From Pisolithus tinctorius (taxonomy: Eukaryota; Basidiomycota; Agaricomycetes; Boletales; Pisolithaceae), in contig JANFAH010000006.1 in the NCBI GenBank assembly GCA_024663395.1, positions 310,001 through 374,000 of the forward strand: a stretch of 64,000 nt of DNA, given 5' to 3'. The notes below the pieces were generated by a model, which was not told where the DNA came from, ran no database searches, and saw only the letters and a list, made by a program, of their open reading frames with translations. The position numbers and the translations under genes are program-made. Each line of letters begins with the position of its first letter. Position 1 is the first letter of the stretch. Shown here in pieces: positions 21,175 to 33,223 of the stretch.

Positions 21175-23440
21175 CATACCATATCGTGGAACACTCGCTC
21201 AATGATGGGTCTTCGCATTTGTTGCAGAATGTAAAACTGCAGAACTATTACTACTATACTTTTATTTGCAATGTGCATTGACTGTTTTCATTCGACACCC
21301 AAGTTCGATGTGTCATACATATCTGATGTGCAAAAGGAGCAGTATTCTTAGCAACGATGCGTGCGGAGAGGCTGACATAAAACTTTCCAGGCAGAGGTGC
21401 AATGGTAGGCAAGTGCGGTATTCCCCGAGCTCAGTGTGATCAAGTGAATGTGTGGGTCGACGAGCAGACTTTCTCGTCTCATGGGGATTTCTTCCCATGC
21501 GGTAGCTACCTTTTCTCTACGTCGTATATTTGATATCTCGTTCATTGGGGCATGTCCACCCTCACTCCCACTATGTCTTTTTGCTCCCCCTTCTGGGGAT
21601 ATGACATCTATTCCACCTTCAGGCGCAACCTTATTTCTTTATTCGGGTGTGATATCGACTTGCAGTCCCAACAAGTCAGAATTTTTCGAACTAAGTATGT
21701 ACTCTATAAATGTGATGAGATGCAGATTATGCTGTGAGGTGGTGTCAATGGCCCGATCACTGTCGCACCTGTTGTCGTTGATATATATAGATACTGCTAT
21801 CCGTGAATGAATGACTCACACCTTTCCTGGGACTTTGCTCGACGTCCTTACTCGTGCGACGTCCCGATATCTGACTATGAACTAGGCTCCGTTGCGAGTA
21901 GTCCAGTGACCAGCCCATCGATGGGGCTGCCGTCGATAGATGGTTTGCCGTTCACCAGCAGCTAGTGAGCTTACGATCTTGTATAGTGAGCATGGCCTTC
22001 GTAGAGATCACGTGAATTTTACATAATCTAAGTCGTCCGGACTTGAATTATGTTCTCTCTCTGTCTCTTCGTCTTCGACTTCATCGATCGCGTTCGTACT
22101 GCTCTCCAACTCGCGCATATGTTGTTCGAACTTTACTCTCCTACCCACCTCCCTTTCACATCATTACCATGAGTGGTCTGTGTGGTGGCCTCCCATCTTT
22201 CTTTTTCCACTCGTCCGTTCACTCATGCTCAGAAGGTCGCGCCCTGTTGCCCCTGGTTCTCGCACACTCCATGTGGAGGAAGAGGAAGAGGACGGCATTT
22301 TCCGTTATTGCTGTTTCATCTTCATCTTGTCGGGTGCCCTTTTCTGGTTCGTTCCAGGTTCGATACAATTCTACGCCATCCGAGTTTGATGGGCTGACAT
22401 TACGATCTTGTACCATGGTCTGTGGAATGGCGCAAAAACGAATTTGAGTGGACACAGTTTTCACTGGGCTTCCCCCAGAGTGTCTAGAGTACTGCTAAGC
22501 AATTGACGCTCGGAACTGTGAGGGAGAGCGAACCCTACGGCGGTGTGCTCTCTGCTAGCTTGTCACGCGAATATCTCGCTCTTACAGCTGAGTTCCTCCG
22601 TGGCGACGAGTGCATTTGACCATACTCCCTCATTGTCTCCACTGACGATTCCTAGACCATTTTTCACCCCACCCCTCGCCCCAACCCTTGCAACGACCAA
22701 GTTCCTCTCACATGAGTACTCAGAATGTCCTTCACAGTCGCCCGCAATGAGTTGATACATGCTTCTCAGGCACGCAGCACTCTCGCTATTGTCTTCCACA
22801 CTGGCCTCAGCGTGCCTTTACTGGCAGGTTCTCACTCTCACATATCCCTTCACTCGGTGAAATAATTTGCTACATCTGCTTTTGCCTCGGGCAACGTTGC
22901 CATTATCGGGACTGGTATCAATTGCAACCTGGGTTTCTTGATTGCCAACTCGACACCTCGCCTCCCCCGTTCCGCTGTTCCAGTGCTGTGCCTGCTGTAT
23001 TAGAGCTTGCTACCGCTGGGGGGTGCACCTGTATCCTGCCAAATGGTGCGGGCATGTAGAAATTGTACTATTCAACTGGATTCAATGGGATCATAGTTGT
23101 ATTTTGACTACATGTGTGTGAATGTGGTGAGACCCGATTGAGGCAAGCAAAGTTCAATGTGGTCGAATGTAAACCACCGTCATCATGTTCTATACTACAA
23201 AGAGAGAAGTAACTACTATCCGTCGAAATCTGACAATATTGGATTGTAAACATGAAAATCCTACATCGGCCTGCCTCACCATGTAATATGTGTTCACTCC
23301 AGCTTGCACCTGATCACAGTAGATATTTTGCTTACCAATCTACCCTGTCAGATCTCGCTCGAGTCGGAGTCAAATTTATTGATTGTGTGTCGTATAGTAA
23401 ATCATCTGGTCCCCATTGCAAGTTCCGGATCACGTCTCAA
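21175..23440. other. Stretch without a recognised gene
   Basis: Several 60-135-codon ORFs on both strands lack domains. A CTTCGTA...TCACGTGAATTTTACATAATCTAAGT stretch (about 22007-22033, interrupted match) recurs in the same orientation at about 29711-29748 on the other side of the transposase. No gene is supported here. Confidence 0.4.
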
Positions 23441-26400
23441 ATGGCAAAAAAACCGTACCTCTGCTCCTGTCGTGTTCTAAAGTGCGGACAGCAGCAGACA
23501 TGGTCCGAAGTGCATGGGCGAAGTCTGCCGGGGAAGTTGGTGTCTAGGGCCCTTTACTTTCGCCATCAGCAGCTGGATCGCGACTGTTCGTCCTCGTGTG
23601 AATATGATATATTTGCCCAGTTAGAAGGGGATCAGGGGCAGTCTTGCAATGGGGGTTCAGGTACAAAACTCTACGTGACAGAGTACTGTTGTGTTCTGAC
23701 AGGACGAGTCATCGTTCTACAGGGATCCTTGAGGTGCCACCTACTCGCCTCGATGAAAAAGAGGTCTGGGAAAATTGCGCAGAGACATCTGCAGGTCTAT
23801 CCCAGGAAACTGCCGCTATGGAGGCTGCTACCCATGATATCAACCATATTGCGAAACTGATCAACAACCGAATTTTGTCATTTGCTGCTAGTGGGCCCTT
23901 GTGCTTTTCCCAATCTCCCCACAAGGAGTCTCTGGAGTACGACATCCACCAATCTGCCATTCCCACAGAATCTAATGCAGGACCCCTTCACTTGGATCGG
24001 CACTCTACGATCAATCAGGCCATCCTCCTCCATGAGGACCATCTCCACATGTCTCTCGCCACCCTTCGCGAGATGCAGGTTCCTGATGTATTGCAGGAGC
24101 GTCGTCAGGAACTCATTTGTCGTGTTGACAAAGAGCTTCAGAGAATAGGCCTTGCAAAGATGGCGGAATGGAACCGCCAGGTTCAATTAGTTAAGAGTGG
24201 AAAATGTCCCTCTGGATCACAAAATTGTGTGAATACTGGTGAGAGCCACAACTCGAGGGAAGCTACCTATCTAATACCTCTTTTTCCTTGTCCGTCGTTT
24301 GCCTCATAGAGTCGTACTTCAAGCCCATTGGAGAGTGCATGCACCCTGCTGTAGTGGCAGCGATGTTCCTGGTCCTAGTGCTCTCGCTTCTTTGTGGTAT
24401 TTCCCGCAAGCAGGCCACGTTCGTCCTTATCACACTCAAGTACATCATTTCTTGGACCTGCCCGACCCACGCCACGCCTGACCAAGGACTGGATCTTAAC
24501 ACCTTCCCTGGAGATTACCGAACGCTCCTACGACACTTTGACCTTGACCCTCGCCTTTGCTCATATGTCTGCTGCCCTTCCTGCTTCGCATTATACCCGG
24601 ACTCTGACGCACCTGATGTGTGCATTAATCGCAAGGCTCAACGCGAGCCACCCTGTGGTTCGGATTTGTTTAGAACAAAGAACATCAGAGGGCGAACATT
24701 CCGACGGCCCATTCGGACATACCTTCACCAAGGGATGAGAGACTGGGTCGCCCGCTTACTCTCAAGACCAAATATCGAACGTCTGATAGAAGAAACCAAT
24801 AGTTATAGTCATTCCTCCCTTGGTGATGAAATCAGGGACATTCACGGAGCTGGAGTCTTGCAATCCCTCATTGGACCAGACGGAAGACCATTTTTGAGCT
24901 CCACGGAAGGTGCCCTCCGGCTTATCTTTTCTCTTGGTGTGGATGGATTTAACGCTTTCGGTAAGAAAACTGGAGGTGGTCCTGCTTCCGTGACGGCCAT
25001 TTATATGGCATGTTTATCACTACCCATCGAGGAACGCTTCAAGCGCGAGAACATGTATCTTGTTGGGGTCGTTCCCAGTCCTCATAAACCATCGGAAGAC
25101 GAAATTAACCACCTCCTTCGACCTCTTGTGGATGACCTCCTGGAGTTCTGGAATCCCGGAATTCACTTATCCCAGACCGAGCGTCATCCATCTGGTTGTC
25201 ATGTCCAGGCAGCGCTTATCCCTCTTGTGTCTGACATCCTTGCTGCACGCCAGACAGGTGGATTTACAGCTCATAGCGCAACACTTTTTTGCTCTCTTTG
25301 TTATCTCCGTGCAGATGAGATTGAAAACTTCGACTTAGAAACATGGCCTCTCAGGACCGGTCAAGACCACCGCCACCATGCCAATGCCTGGAAGGATGCC
25401 CAGACAATCACCGAAAGGCAAGAAATTACCAAGAAATATGGGGTTCGCTTTAGTGAACTCCTTCGTCTGCCTTACTGGGACCCCGTGTTATTCACTGTCG
25501 TTGACAGTATGCATGCATTTTTTCTCCGCATTATCCCGGAACATATTCGACGAATCTGGGGTGTTGGTCCTGATACTCCCAGCGGTGATGGATACTACGC
25601 CCCTGGCTTTCAACCCCCTGACCGTGCATTGAACGATGCTTTAATCGATGGTCTAGAGTCCCTGCAGGTAGCTGGAGAATCGCCATCAAGCAGCGATGCT
25701 GAACAGGAGCTGATCTCATTGGGACGACATATTCTTTGGCATCTATGTGAGATGTTTGATTTAAGGTGGGCCGGGTCCACCATCATGCTATCGCGTACAC
25801 TTCTTACTTGGGTATTTGATCGTTCTTGTTCTTGGTTGTCTGTTACTCACTCTTTTAGTATCGAGGTTCAAGCGTTGCAAAGTGTAAAATAGACGATGCT
25901 CTTAAGACTCTTAAGGATTTGGAGGAAAAGGCCGAGTCGTCAGATGTCGCAGCAGATACTGTAAGCTTTGGCTAACCCCACCCAGTTATATATTGACTCG
26001 TTTCATTTAGGCCACTGTTTCTAGAAATGCATCATTCCTAACTGACACCGGCAGTAGCACGAATGCAGTTTCTTCGACTGGCTCAGCTGCATCTACAGGT
26101 GCTGATGATTTTGTCAACCCCGCTGTGGGGAAGGGGGGACGTCGCAACAGGAATGGTCCACCTAGCACCGAAGAGCTCGAGTATGCTAGGAAGTGGCTAC
26201 AATCCGCGAAGTCAACTCATGCCTTAGGAAGTAATATTCGGTCAGTGACCCTGTTTGCGCTGTGTGAAGAGCTTCAGATACATGTCGATTGCCCCAAGCC
26301 AGGAAAACTACCTAGCAAGTCTACGCTGTTAACTGCTTTGGGTCAATGGGTGCATGTATGACCATCGTGAGGAGTTGGGACTGCATTAACTGTCGTCCTT

Positions 26401-27939
26401 AGCGCACTGTAATCGTTGAGTCAAATCCCCATCGCAGGAAGCCTCTTCCAGGCCCCGCGGACTCCGCCCCAAATATGAGAAAGCGACATGCACACAATTC
26501 TGTTGTTCTTGGGGACTCGGTCTTGCCGGAAGTTTGGGAGGATCAACGGAAACTGATTCTTCCGTCCTTCGTCTCACCGGCTCCAGCAAACTTTGGTTTA
26601 GCAAGCCGCTCCCTCAGTGCTGACCAGTGGCGCTCAGTAGGAACTATTCATCTCGTCGTCACACTCATCCGCCTTTGGGGGTTCGATGCAGGCCGGAAAG
26701 GCGAAATGCTAGTGAATTACATTCACTTGATTACCGCTATCCACTGGGCAAACATGCGCACCACTTCGAAGTTTGCTGCTGATGAGTACACGTTTCACAT
26801 GCTGGAATACTTCCGCGGTCTAGTGCGCTTATACAAGGAGGCTAAAGTCCAACCAACTCACCACCTAGCGCTTCACATTGGCGACCTACTCTTGGCGTTT
26901 GGTCCCGTGCACAGCTGGAGGACTTGGGCCTTCGAGCGCTATAACTACGTGCTTCAGAACGTAAAGACTAACAACAAGTTTGGTATGTATAGACTTAATA
27001 GCTGATGATGACACTCACACGTGCTACCCTAGGTGAATTAGAGCTCACGTTCATGAACGATGCGTGCAGAGCTGCAAACCTCACTGCTTACATGTTCAGT
27101 GGCAGAGTGCAAGCGTTCGGTAACTTGTTGCCTGCGTTCCTGCAGGCGTTTTACTCTGACATTCGGGGGACACGCCTTAACGATATCCTGTCGTTCGGTT
27201 CATTGTCAAAGACCCGCGTCTACACACGACGTCCCTTAGCAAAGGGGCGTCAAGCAGAGTGAGATGAAGATCATGTGGTTCTTGCTATGCGTCACATTCA
27301 AACGCGGAATGCAGCAGGTGAGACATTCCTCTTCTTCCCAGCACAACGACATTAACCTACTGCTACCCAGATGTCGTTTTCTGCACAAAGGTGCAGCGGG
27401 AGGGCATGTGTTACCAAGTGAACCTCCACTCTCCCGGTGATGCTAACATTATCGTACGGAGCAGTAGGGACTCCTCTTGCAATGATGGATGTGAGCCCGC
27501 CCGCATCCTAGCTCTCTTCTGTGACAGAAGACAACTGGACCGCAACAGTAACGACAGGCATCCTTTTGCTGTCATCGAGCGTCATATGCCACTGAAACCG
27601 GATCACCACCCACATGATCCGTACCACAGATTTGGATTTGCAGCAGTAGGAGGGCTATACTATGACCAATTCCATCCCTCTGAAGTGGTTGCGGTGGATG
27701 ATATTATCGCGCAGTTCGCAAAAACTCATTTCAGTCGTTTCAGTGATCAGTTACCGGTGGAGGTGGTTCATGTACTGCCAATCTTTAAGGTATTTAATTT
27801 CAGACCAACGCAGTTCCTCCATTTAACTCTTAAACCTGTTTCCCAGGATATTCATTTTGATGATGTTTTTGATATGGGAACGTTGGATCATAATCATAGT
27901 GAAGACAATGGCAAAATACCCGAAGACGTGCTGCTGTAG
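23441..27939 (+). CDS. Plavaka/CACTA-like (Tnp2) transposase, multi-exon
   Basis: DDE transposase of the Agaricomycete Plavaka/Tnp2 group, which moves CACTA-like DNA transposons. Exon 1 (23441-23595) has a Cys-rich start (MAKKPYLCSCRVLKC...GR..PG). Exon 2 (23703-24238) is helical. Exon 3 from 24310 encodes the core: LDLNTFPGDYRTLLRHFDL, CPSCFALYP, LGVDGFNAFG, a GP(A)SVTAIYMACL stretch, ENMYLVGVVPSPHKPS, LLRLPYWDPV and VVDSMHAFFL. Further exons carry LLTALGQWV (26125-26361), SADQWRSVGTIHL and EYTFHMLEYFRGL (from about 26440), HSWRTWAFERYNYVLQNVKTNNKFG, an intron near 26985-27032, then GELELTFMNDACRA to about 27262. A further ORF (27391-27939) is a likely C-terminal part. The exons are open throughout, so it may be functional. 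Terminal repeats were not identified. Confidence 0.8.
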
Positions 27940-28089
27940 TTGTTGAATATGTAATGACATCGGGCATATATAATAATAAACTGCAGATTGTGGCATCGGC
28001 GTCCACTGTACATTTCTCTAAGTCGTAACTGAACCAACAATTGCTCACGCGCACCAATCGACAAGCATCACAGACATCACTCCTTGCTG

Positions 28090-29420
28090 ACCTTTATCCA
28101 ACCGGAAATCGACACACAGTTACCTCTTGCTGAGGAACAAGAAACCGAACTTCCAGATTCTCTTGGTGAACCGATCAAGCTTCCTGCGGACATCACGAGT
28201 CCAAACCTGAATGGCATCAAGATTGATAACCCCTACCTCGATATGAATGGTATCGTAGCTTAAGACGCCTCGTGTTCAACACTGATACCGTTGCCGTGGT
28301 CAGGTTCACCCATGTACACATCCAGAAGGGAAGGTATGTATCTCCTTTGCTTCCCCGTGTAGGTTGACCTTTGTGCTCATTCCCATGTTGCCAGCTCCAG
28401 AAACGGAGGAAGAAACGATGTTGGAGGCCCTCAAATACATGAACCGTGTCGTTAATATGTCAAACCATGGAAGCTTTTCTTCACAGCCATCGGTGCGTAT
28501 ACGTTGCCTTTGCAGGTTCGTATAGATGCCTCATGCAGTGTCCCTCATCTGCACAAAGACTCTTTTTCTCTGCAATGAACAAAGATGAGCATGCCTTTGT
28601 ACGGTTGATTGCTGATTATAAATGGACCCCCTCCCCAGGTGTCACCGGAACTTCACCATTCTATTCCCCTCTATCTCTAGGCATGTCTCCCATCACGCGT
28701 GGTATGGCTCGCAAGGGTATCCGGCGCTATGCGCCATATAACCTGCGCTCTCGTGGCCCTGACCAAACTTTGTTAGACCTGTCGAGTGTTCCGCCTACGC
28801 CGAGAGTTCCAGTTCGTCCGCGCAATGCCACTGGTGCTTGTGCTGGTGTCGCCGCCCCCCGCATTCATGCTGTAGGGGGCAACCCCCCTGCAAACGCTGT
28901 GAGGAATCAATAAGAACCCTTTCAGATATCTGCTGACTGCTGGCCATTATTCATAGAATCAGTTCGTCTATCCTGACATTCGAAAGGCCGTACAAGATGG
29001 CGTACCACTGGTGTGCTACGTCTATCATCTGTCTTTGTACTTTTGTGGCTGAATCCTGTCGTAGGAGGACATTGGCTATGGCGTCAAGCTTAGATTCGTT
29101 CAAGATTGCCTTGAACTCGCAAGAGTCGTGGACGAAGAACGAAAGAAAATGTGAGCATCCCTATGCATCATTGTGATGAGTCCCCTACTGATGTTACTGA
29201 TAGTCTTCGGGCTCTGGAGGCTGGTGAGGTTATCTCACGGGAGAGACTCGTACGTATTTTCTTTTCAGTCGTTGTGATTTATGGTCATGATCTCGCGAAT
29301 GCAGGACATGTTTGGACAAGGTGCCCTTGGCTATGTTGAGGAATGCGTGGAGATTGCAACAGATGCTATTATGACTGATGAGATGGATGAGTGCGGATTT
29401 TCAACAGTTGGCAAGGAGTA
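28090..29420 (+). CDS. Hypothetical multi-exon gene beside the transposase
   Basis: Exon-like blocks lie in the same direction: an acidic segment ending [15 protein letters not shown] (to about 28263), [20 protein letters not shown] (about 28400-28470, split here as [11 protein letters not shown] and YMNRVVNMS), [19 protein letters not shown] and [16 protein letters not shown] (to 28910), [13 protein letters not shown] joined across a possible GT-AG intron to [20 protein letters not shown] (about 28965-29150), and a final [20 protein letters not shown] to TAG at 29420. They may be one gene or two. No known domain was recognised. Position downstream of the transposase suggests a second element-encoded gene, but that is inference. 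Confidence 0.35.
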
Positions 29421-30525
29421 GCTGCTCACCCGTTTTGGCAGCATGTTACCTGCGTGATGGTGCGGCATCGGTCTCCAATACTTGACCTGCGGAAGGGCCA
29501 TGGTAATGATATTTACTGCAGGATGTCGCTATCCTAGCTTGTAATTACTGATACCCATGACAACATTCCAATCGAGGGATAATATTCTTACTTTACTTCC
29601 ATTACATGTGATGTGCATTTCGGTGTTCTACCGGAAGTGGCACGCTACTACCTCTACAATCCATAGGCTGCCTGGCACCATAGCTATTTGCAATCTTGTG
29701 CACAGCGAACTTCGTAACAGTCACGTGAACATTAGATAATCTAAGTTTAGATTCTCAGATCTCAGCTCTCACCCCTAGCGCAGACACTCGAGTTCTCACC
29801 CGAGATGGATACAACCCTAAATTTCTGTGGCAAAGTTTTCCTTTCTCTTAGAGGACCTTGTCAAAGCTGATCCTTACTGTGTGCCTACCAAGCAACGACA
29901 GACGACGTGACCGGATGAAGCGGACACGACAACGGAAGCTTTGAGGACGCCGTCCTCACTATGCTCGTATGGGGTATGTCCCGAGTGGTCAGTTCCCCGT
30001 TAGTATACCTCACTGCTTGCATTCTCATTCGTTCCTGTCACCATACAATGTCAATGTGTTATGCAGACCTCACTAAAGGCGCCATTGTATTCTCTAGTGG
30101 GGATGACGGACACTCCGTTTGGTGTGGAGAGAAAGACCCAGTGGGTATGTGTGTGCGAACTTGATACTGTTCCCTGGGACGCGAAGATGGAGAGGGTCAC
30201 TCGGAAGAGGAGGAGTGGACTGGAAGGATGTTTGTGTTGAGGATTGAGAGGCACTTTGTTGAGGGCGTCTTTAAGGTAATTTGAGTTCTCTCGAAGGTAA
30301 TATTGGCGGTATGGCGCATGTTTTTGTTCGTACGCACTTGACTGACGCTTCATAGGTTGACTTTGATCCTGGCGCGTCGACGTCTGGCCTTATAGAGTAT
30401 GGGGACATGCGCGATAAAGTCCGGAGGTGGCTCGGACAGCGCAGGTGAGCCATTCGGCCGTTTCTCGTCCGCTTTCGAACGCTCTGACTCCGGGTGCCAG
30501 GTAGGTTCATTTTCTCTGCTCTGTG
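29421..30525. other. No recognisable gene
   Basis: Short ORFs only. A TCACGTGAACATTAGATAAT-type repeat lies at about 29722-29748. An ATG-led stretch at 29804 is soon interrupted. Confidence 0.35.
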
Positions 30526-31377
30526 CTAACAGATGGCACTGGCCCTTGTAGAGTCGTTGCTACTGCCACTGTATCGCTCGCCGTCGGCTCCCTGGCTGAA
30601 ACTCTGTATTTGACGTCTCAGCCATCCTCCAAGTTTCCCCCCGTACTCGCCCAGGCTCCCAGTCTCGTCAAGCGAGACGTTTCGTGCATGCCAACCTTCG
30701 TAGCTCCTTCCATCACTGGCCTCTCTTGGCCATGATTCCGCGTTCAACAGATGCGCTCGTACCCCTGCCGTTTCAGGGTTGGTGCACCCTATCTCTAGTT
30801 TCGCTGTGCTCGCCTCGACATCTCCATTGACCTCCTGGCATGTCGCAGTGCCTTTGTAGGATTTTTGTGACAACGCTGGCACACGGTTGTGCTCGTCTCG
30901 TAGTGTCTCACCCTCTTGCGCTTCACTGTACTCCCCTAGCCTGTCGTTGGCGTCTCCATTAGTGCGCTGAGTCCTTGTTGTGGCTAGTACTGCGTTTTTG
31001 TGGGATTTCTGTGGTATCTTTGGCATGCATTTTTGCTCGACTCGCAACGTCTCGACTGTTCGCGCCTCTCTGTACTTCCCGGGCTCGTCATGAGCATCTC
31101 CATAGGCGCGTCGAGTTCCAGTCAAAGATAGTGCCGCGTGATTGGTTCCATGCGAGTCAGTGTCGTTGGTGCTCGCTGCATTGCGACTGGTGTCGCCATC
31201 CTTTTTGCTCTCAGCCTTAGTTGGCCATGCTTCCATTTTCGGTGGGTCTTTTCTATTCTCAACCGTCCCATTGCTGACCCTTGCTATCTCCAGCGTCGGT
31301 GGTAGTCCAGCCCTCTGCTCGAGTAGTAGGGTTGTCCGTGGTCTAGTCTCACCGTGGATGCGTAGGTCGTTACACAA
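30526..31377 (-). CDS. Repeat X protein, open frame of 283 codons
   Basis: See repeat X copy 2. The frame starts at a methionine at 31377 and ends at 30526. It contains two or three internal repeats of about 42 residues and a TCQEV-DVEAST motif shared with the copy at 15330. It could be a structural (gag-like) or coiled-coil protein of an uncharacterised mobile element; a spurious ORF in high-GC repeats is the alternative. Confidence 0.35.
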   Translation of the reverse strand: MCNDLRIHGETRPRTTLLLEQRAGLPPTLEIARVSNGTVENRKDPPKMEAWPTKAESKKDGDTSRNAASTNDTDSHGTNHAALSLTGTRRAYGDAHDEPGKYREARTVETLRVEQKCMPKIPQKSHKNAVLATTRTQRTNGDANDRLGEYSEAQEGETLRDEHNRVPALSQKSYKGTATCQEVNGDVEASTAKLEIGCTNPETAGVRAHLLNAESWPREASDGRSYEGWHARNVSLDETGSLGEYGGKLGGWLRRQIQSFSQGADGERYSGSSNDSTRASAIC

Positions 31378-31900
31378 CTTAAAGGCGATTGAGTTGCTTG
31401 CGCATTTTCATACAGCAATGTTATGTTGAATGTGATTCTCGAAGAAGCTCCTTGCAGCGAAATCATGTGTCTGTCCGACATCTCTACTAGTACCGCACGT
31501 CAGCTGTACCAACTATGCCATCTCGTAATTCGACACCTGGACGTTCTCGTCCCCTCAGCGTCTATGTGTGCTCGCGGTCCGTCGTTCTCGCGCCTGGTGT
31601 TACACGCACTCAGACAGCGTGGACTGGGAGAGCTCGTTCGTCACACACCCTCGTCGCCAACCAGTCATGTAGCCACCGTACGAAGCAAGCACATCACCGG
31701 ACGTGCTCGCAGCAGGCTTGCTGCCTGGGTGTCAGCTGCCCGAGCCAGTACCAGCGTCGTCATCAGTGCGCTCTCGTCAAGATATGCTGTCACTCGTGCT
31801 CGTCAGTGGTCAGTTGACCATACAGCCAATCGCTCGACTCATCAACCGGTCTCCCAATGTCGTAGCCAGCTGCACCCGTGCTGTGTCGCCTTCAACCGTG
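30526..31900 (-). repeat. Repeat family X, copy 2 (inverted)
   Basis: Minus-strand relative of the 14.0-15.85 kb segment. It holds a continuous 283-codon frame (31377-30526) with a tandem of related units (RRAYGDAHDEPG..., QRTNGDANDRLG..., each followed by a KSHKN or KSYKG motif) and then TCQEVNGDVEASTAKLE and REASDGRS. Charged, low in hydrophobics, no known domain. Upstream (about 31900-31400) similarity to copy 1 weakens. This copy keeps a longer open frame than copy 1 and is the better one for family identification. Confidence 0.5.
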
Positions 31901-32322
31901 TCGTCACCCCCTTGTAGTCACCCTTTTTTTTGCATTCAGAAACAGCCTCGATCGACCCGTCTCGCACATCAGTTTCACAGGCGTGTGGTTGTTTTTATAA
32001 TGGGAGGTCCTGGGGCCGTATTTCGTGCGGTTTTCCGCTATTTCTTTCGCTTTTCGGGCCGTTCATGACCCCCACTGAGCCCTTCCTGGGGGCACTTCAT
32101 TCGTCTAGTTCCATGCAGCTGTTGTGGAGATGGGCCCACGTTTGTATTTGGAAGGGTGTGCGACGCTTTTGCGTGTAACTTGGGATTGTGTGGTTCAATC
32201 TCTGTGTTTCTTCCCTTCTCCCTGCTCGTCTGTGAGTCCCTTACTGTCACCAGTTCAGGTTCAGTTGTATTCAACGACGGGCATTCTGCTGAGCCACTCC
32301 CATCTGTCGTGTCCCACAGGAA

Positions 32323-32692
32323 CAACTCCGACATATGTACAACTCCGACCTAGGCAGAACTCCGACATATGTACAACTCCGACATATGTACAGCTCCGAC
32401 ATATGTACAACTCCGACATACGTACAGCTCCGACATAAGTACAACTCCGACATACGTACAGCTCCGACATAAGTACAACTCCGACATACGTACAACTCCA
32501 GCAGAAGTACAACTCCGACATAAGTACAGCTCCGACATAAGTACAACTCCGACATACGTACAACTCCAGCAGAAGTACAACTCCGACATAAGTACAACTC
32601 CAGCATAAGTACAACTCCAGCACAAGTACAACTCTGACATAAGTGCAACTCGAACATAGGCAGAACTGATATAGGTGCAACTCCAACATAGG
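32323..32692. repeat. 17-bp minisatellite
   Basis: About 20 tandem copies of a unit close to TACAACTCCGACATAAG, with variants (CAGCTCC, ACTCCAGCAG, ATACG). Because three units make 17 codons, both strands show repetitive ORFs of up to 152 codons, which are by-products. It is followed by an (ATTC)n run at about 32709-32738. Confidence 0.9.
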
Positions 32693-32739
32693 TATGGTGC
32701 TCACAGTAGATCCATTCATTCATTCATTCATTCATTCAT

Positions 32740-33223
32740 TTGAATGGACCAATTGCACCATTTGACCATTGGACATTTGAAACTAAGCCATTCTCATATT
32801 GAGCAACTGCCCATTCCACCAATGGCAGAGTTGACCATTGTCATAATGAGTAATTGGCTGTTTCACCAATGGCAGAATTGACCTTTGGTTTGACTTATGT
32901 TTTTAGGGTGGAAAATATACTGTGTTCTACCTAATGTTTTGGCTTGAGTAGTATAATATGTTCTGAAGGCCAGAACTTTCAAATGTTTTGTTTCAAAATC
33001 ATGGTTTGAACATATGACTAAGCAGTGAGAGTATTTCTACAATGATTTATGCTCTAATCATGAGAATAAACATTTTGGATGTTCCTATGAAAAGCATCCT
33101 ATATGATACTACCCAATTTTCTGACCTAGGACATTACATCAGAGCATGTTATCCATTGAGGACCAATGTTTTATCAAAGAACATGTCATGAAAATAGTAT
33201 CTGCTTAATTCAATGGTTTTACT
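32740..33223. other. AT-rich leader to the Ty3 element
   Basis: CpG-poor, AT-rich DNA with CCATTG/ACCAATTG-type words repeated around 32740-32900. No LTR boundary, primer-binding site or gene could be identified. Confidence 0.35.

Noticed and set aside
21448..22447. Plus-strand ORFs of 120 and 134 codons upstream of the transposase
   Set aside because: No domain or coding pattern, and other frames are equally open over parts of the region.
23441..29420. TET/JBP dioxygenase gene, known to accompany some fungal transposons of this kind
   Set aside because: No HxD...H iron-binding pattern or other oxygenase signature was found near the transposase.
31423..31917. 164-codon plus-strand ORF
   Set aside because: Antisense to repeat family X, Ser/Arg-rich with no domain; most likely a shadow of the high-GC repeat.
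32261..32723. Minus-strand ORFs of about 150 codons with repeated Cys/Tyr/Val motifs
   Set aside because: They arise from the 17-bp minisatellite being read in three frames; they have no start context, splice structure or domain.
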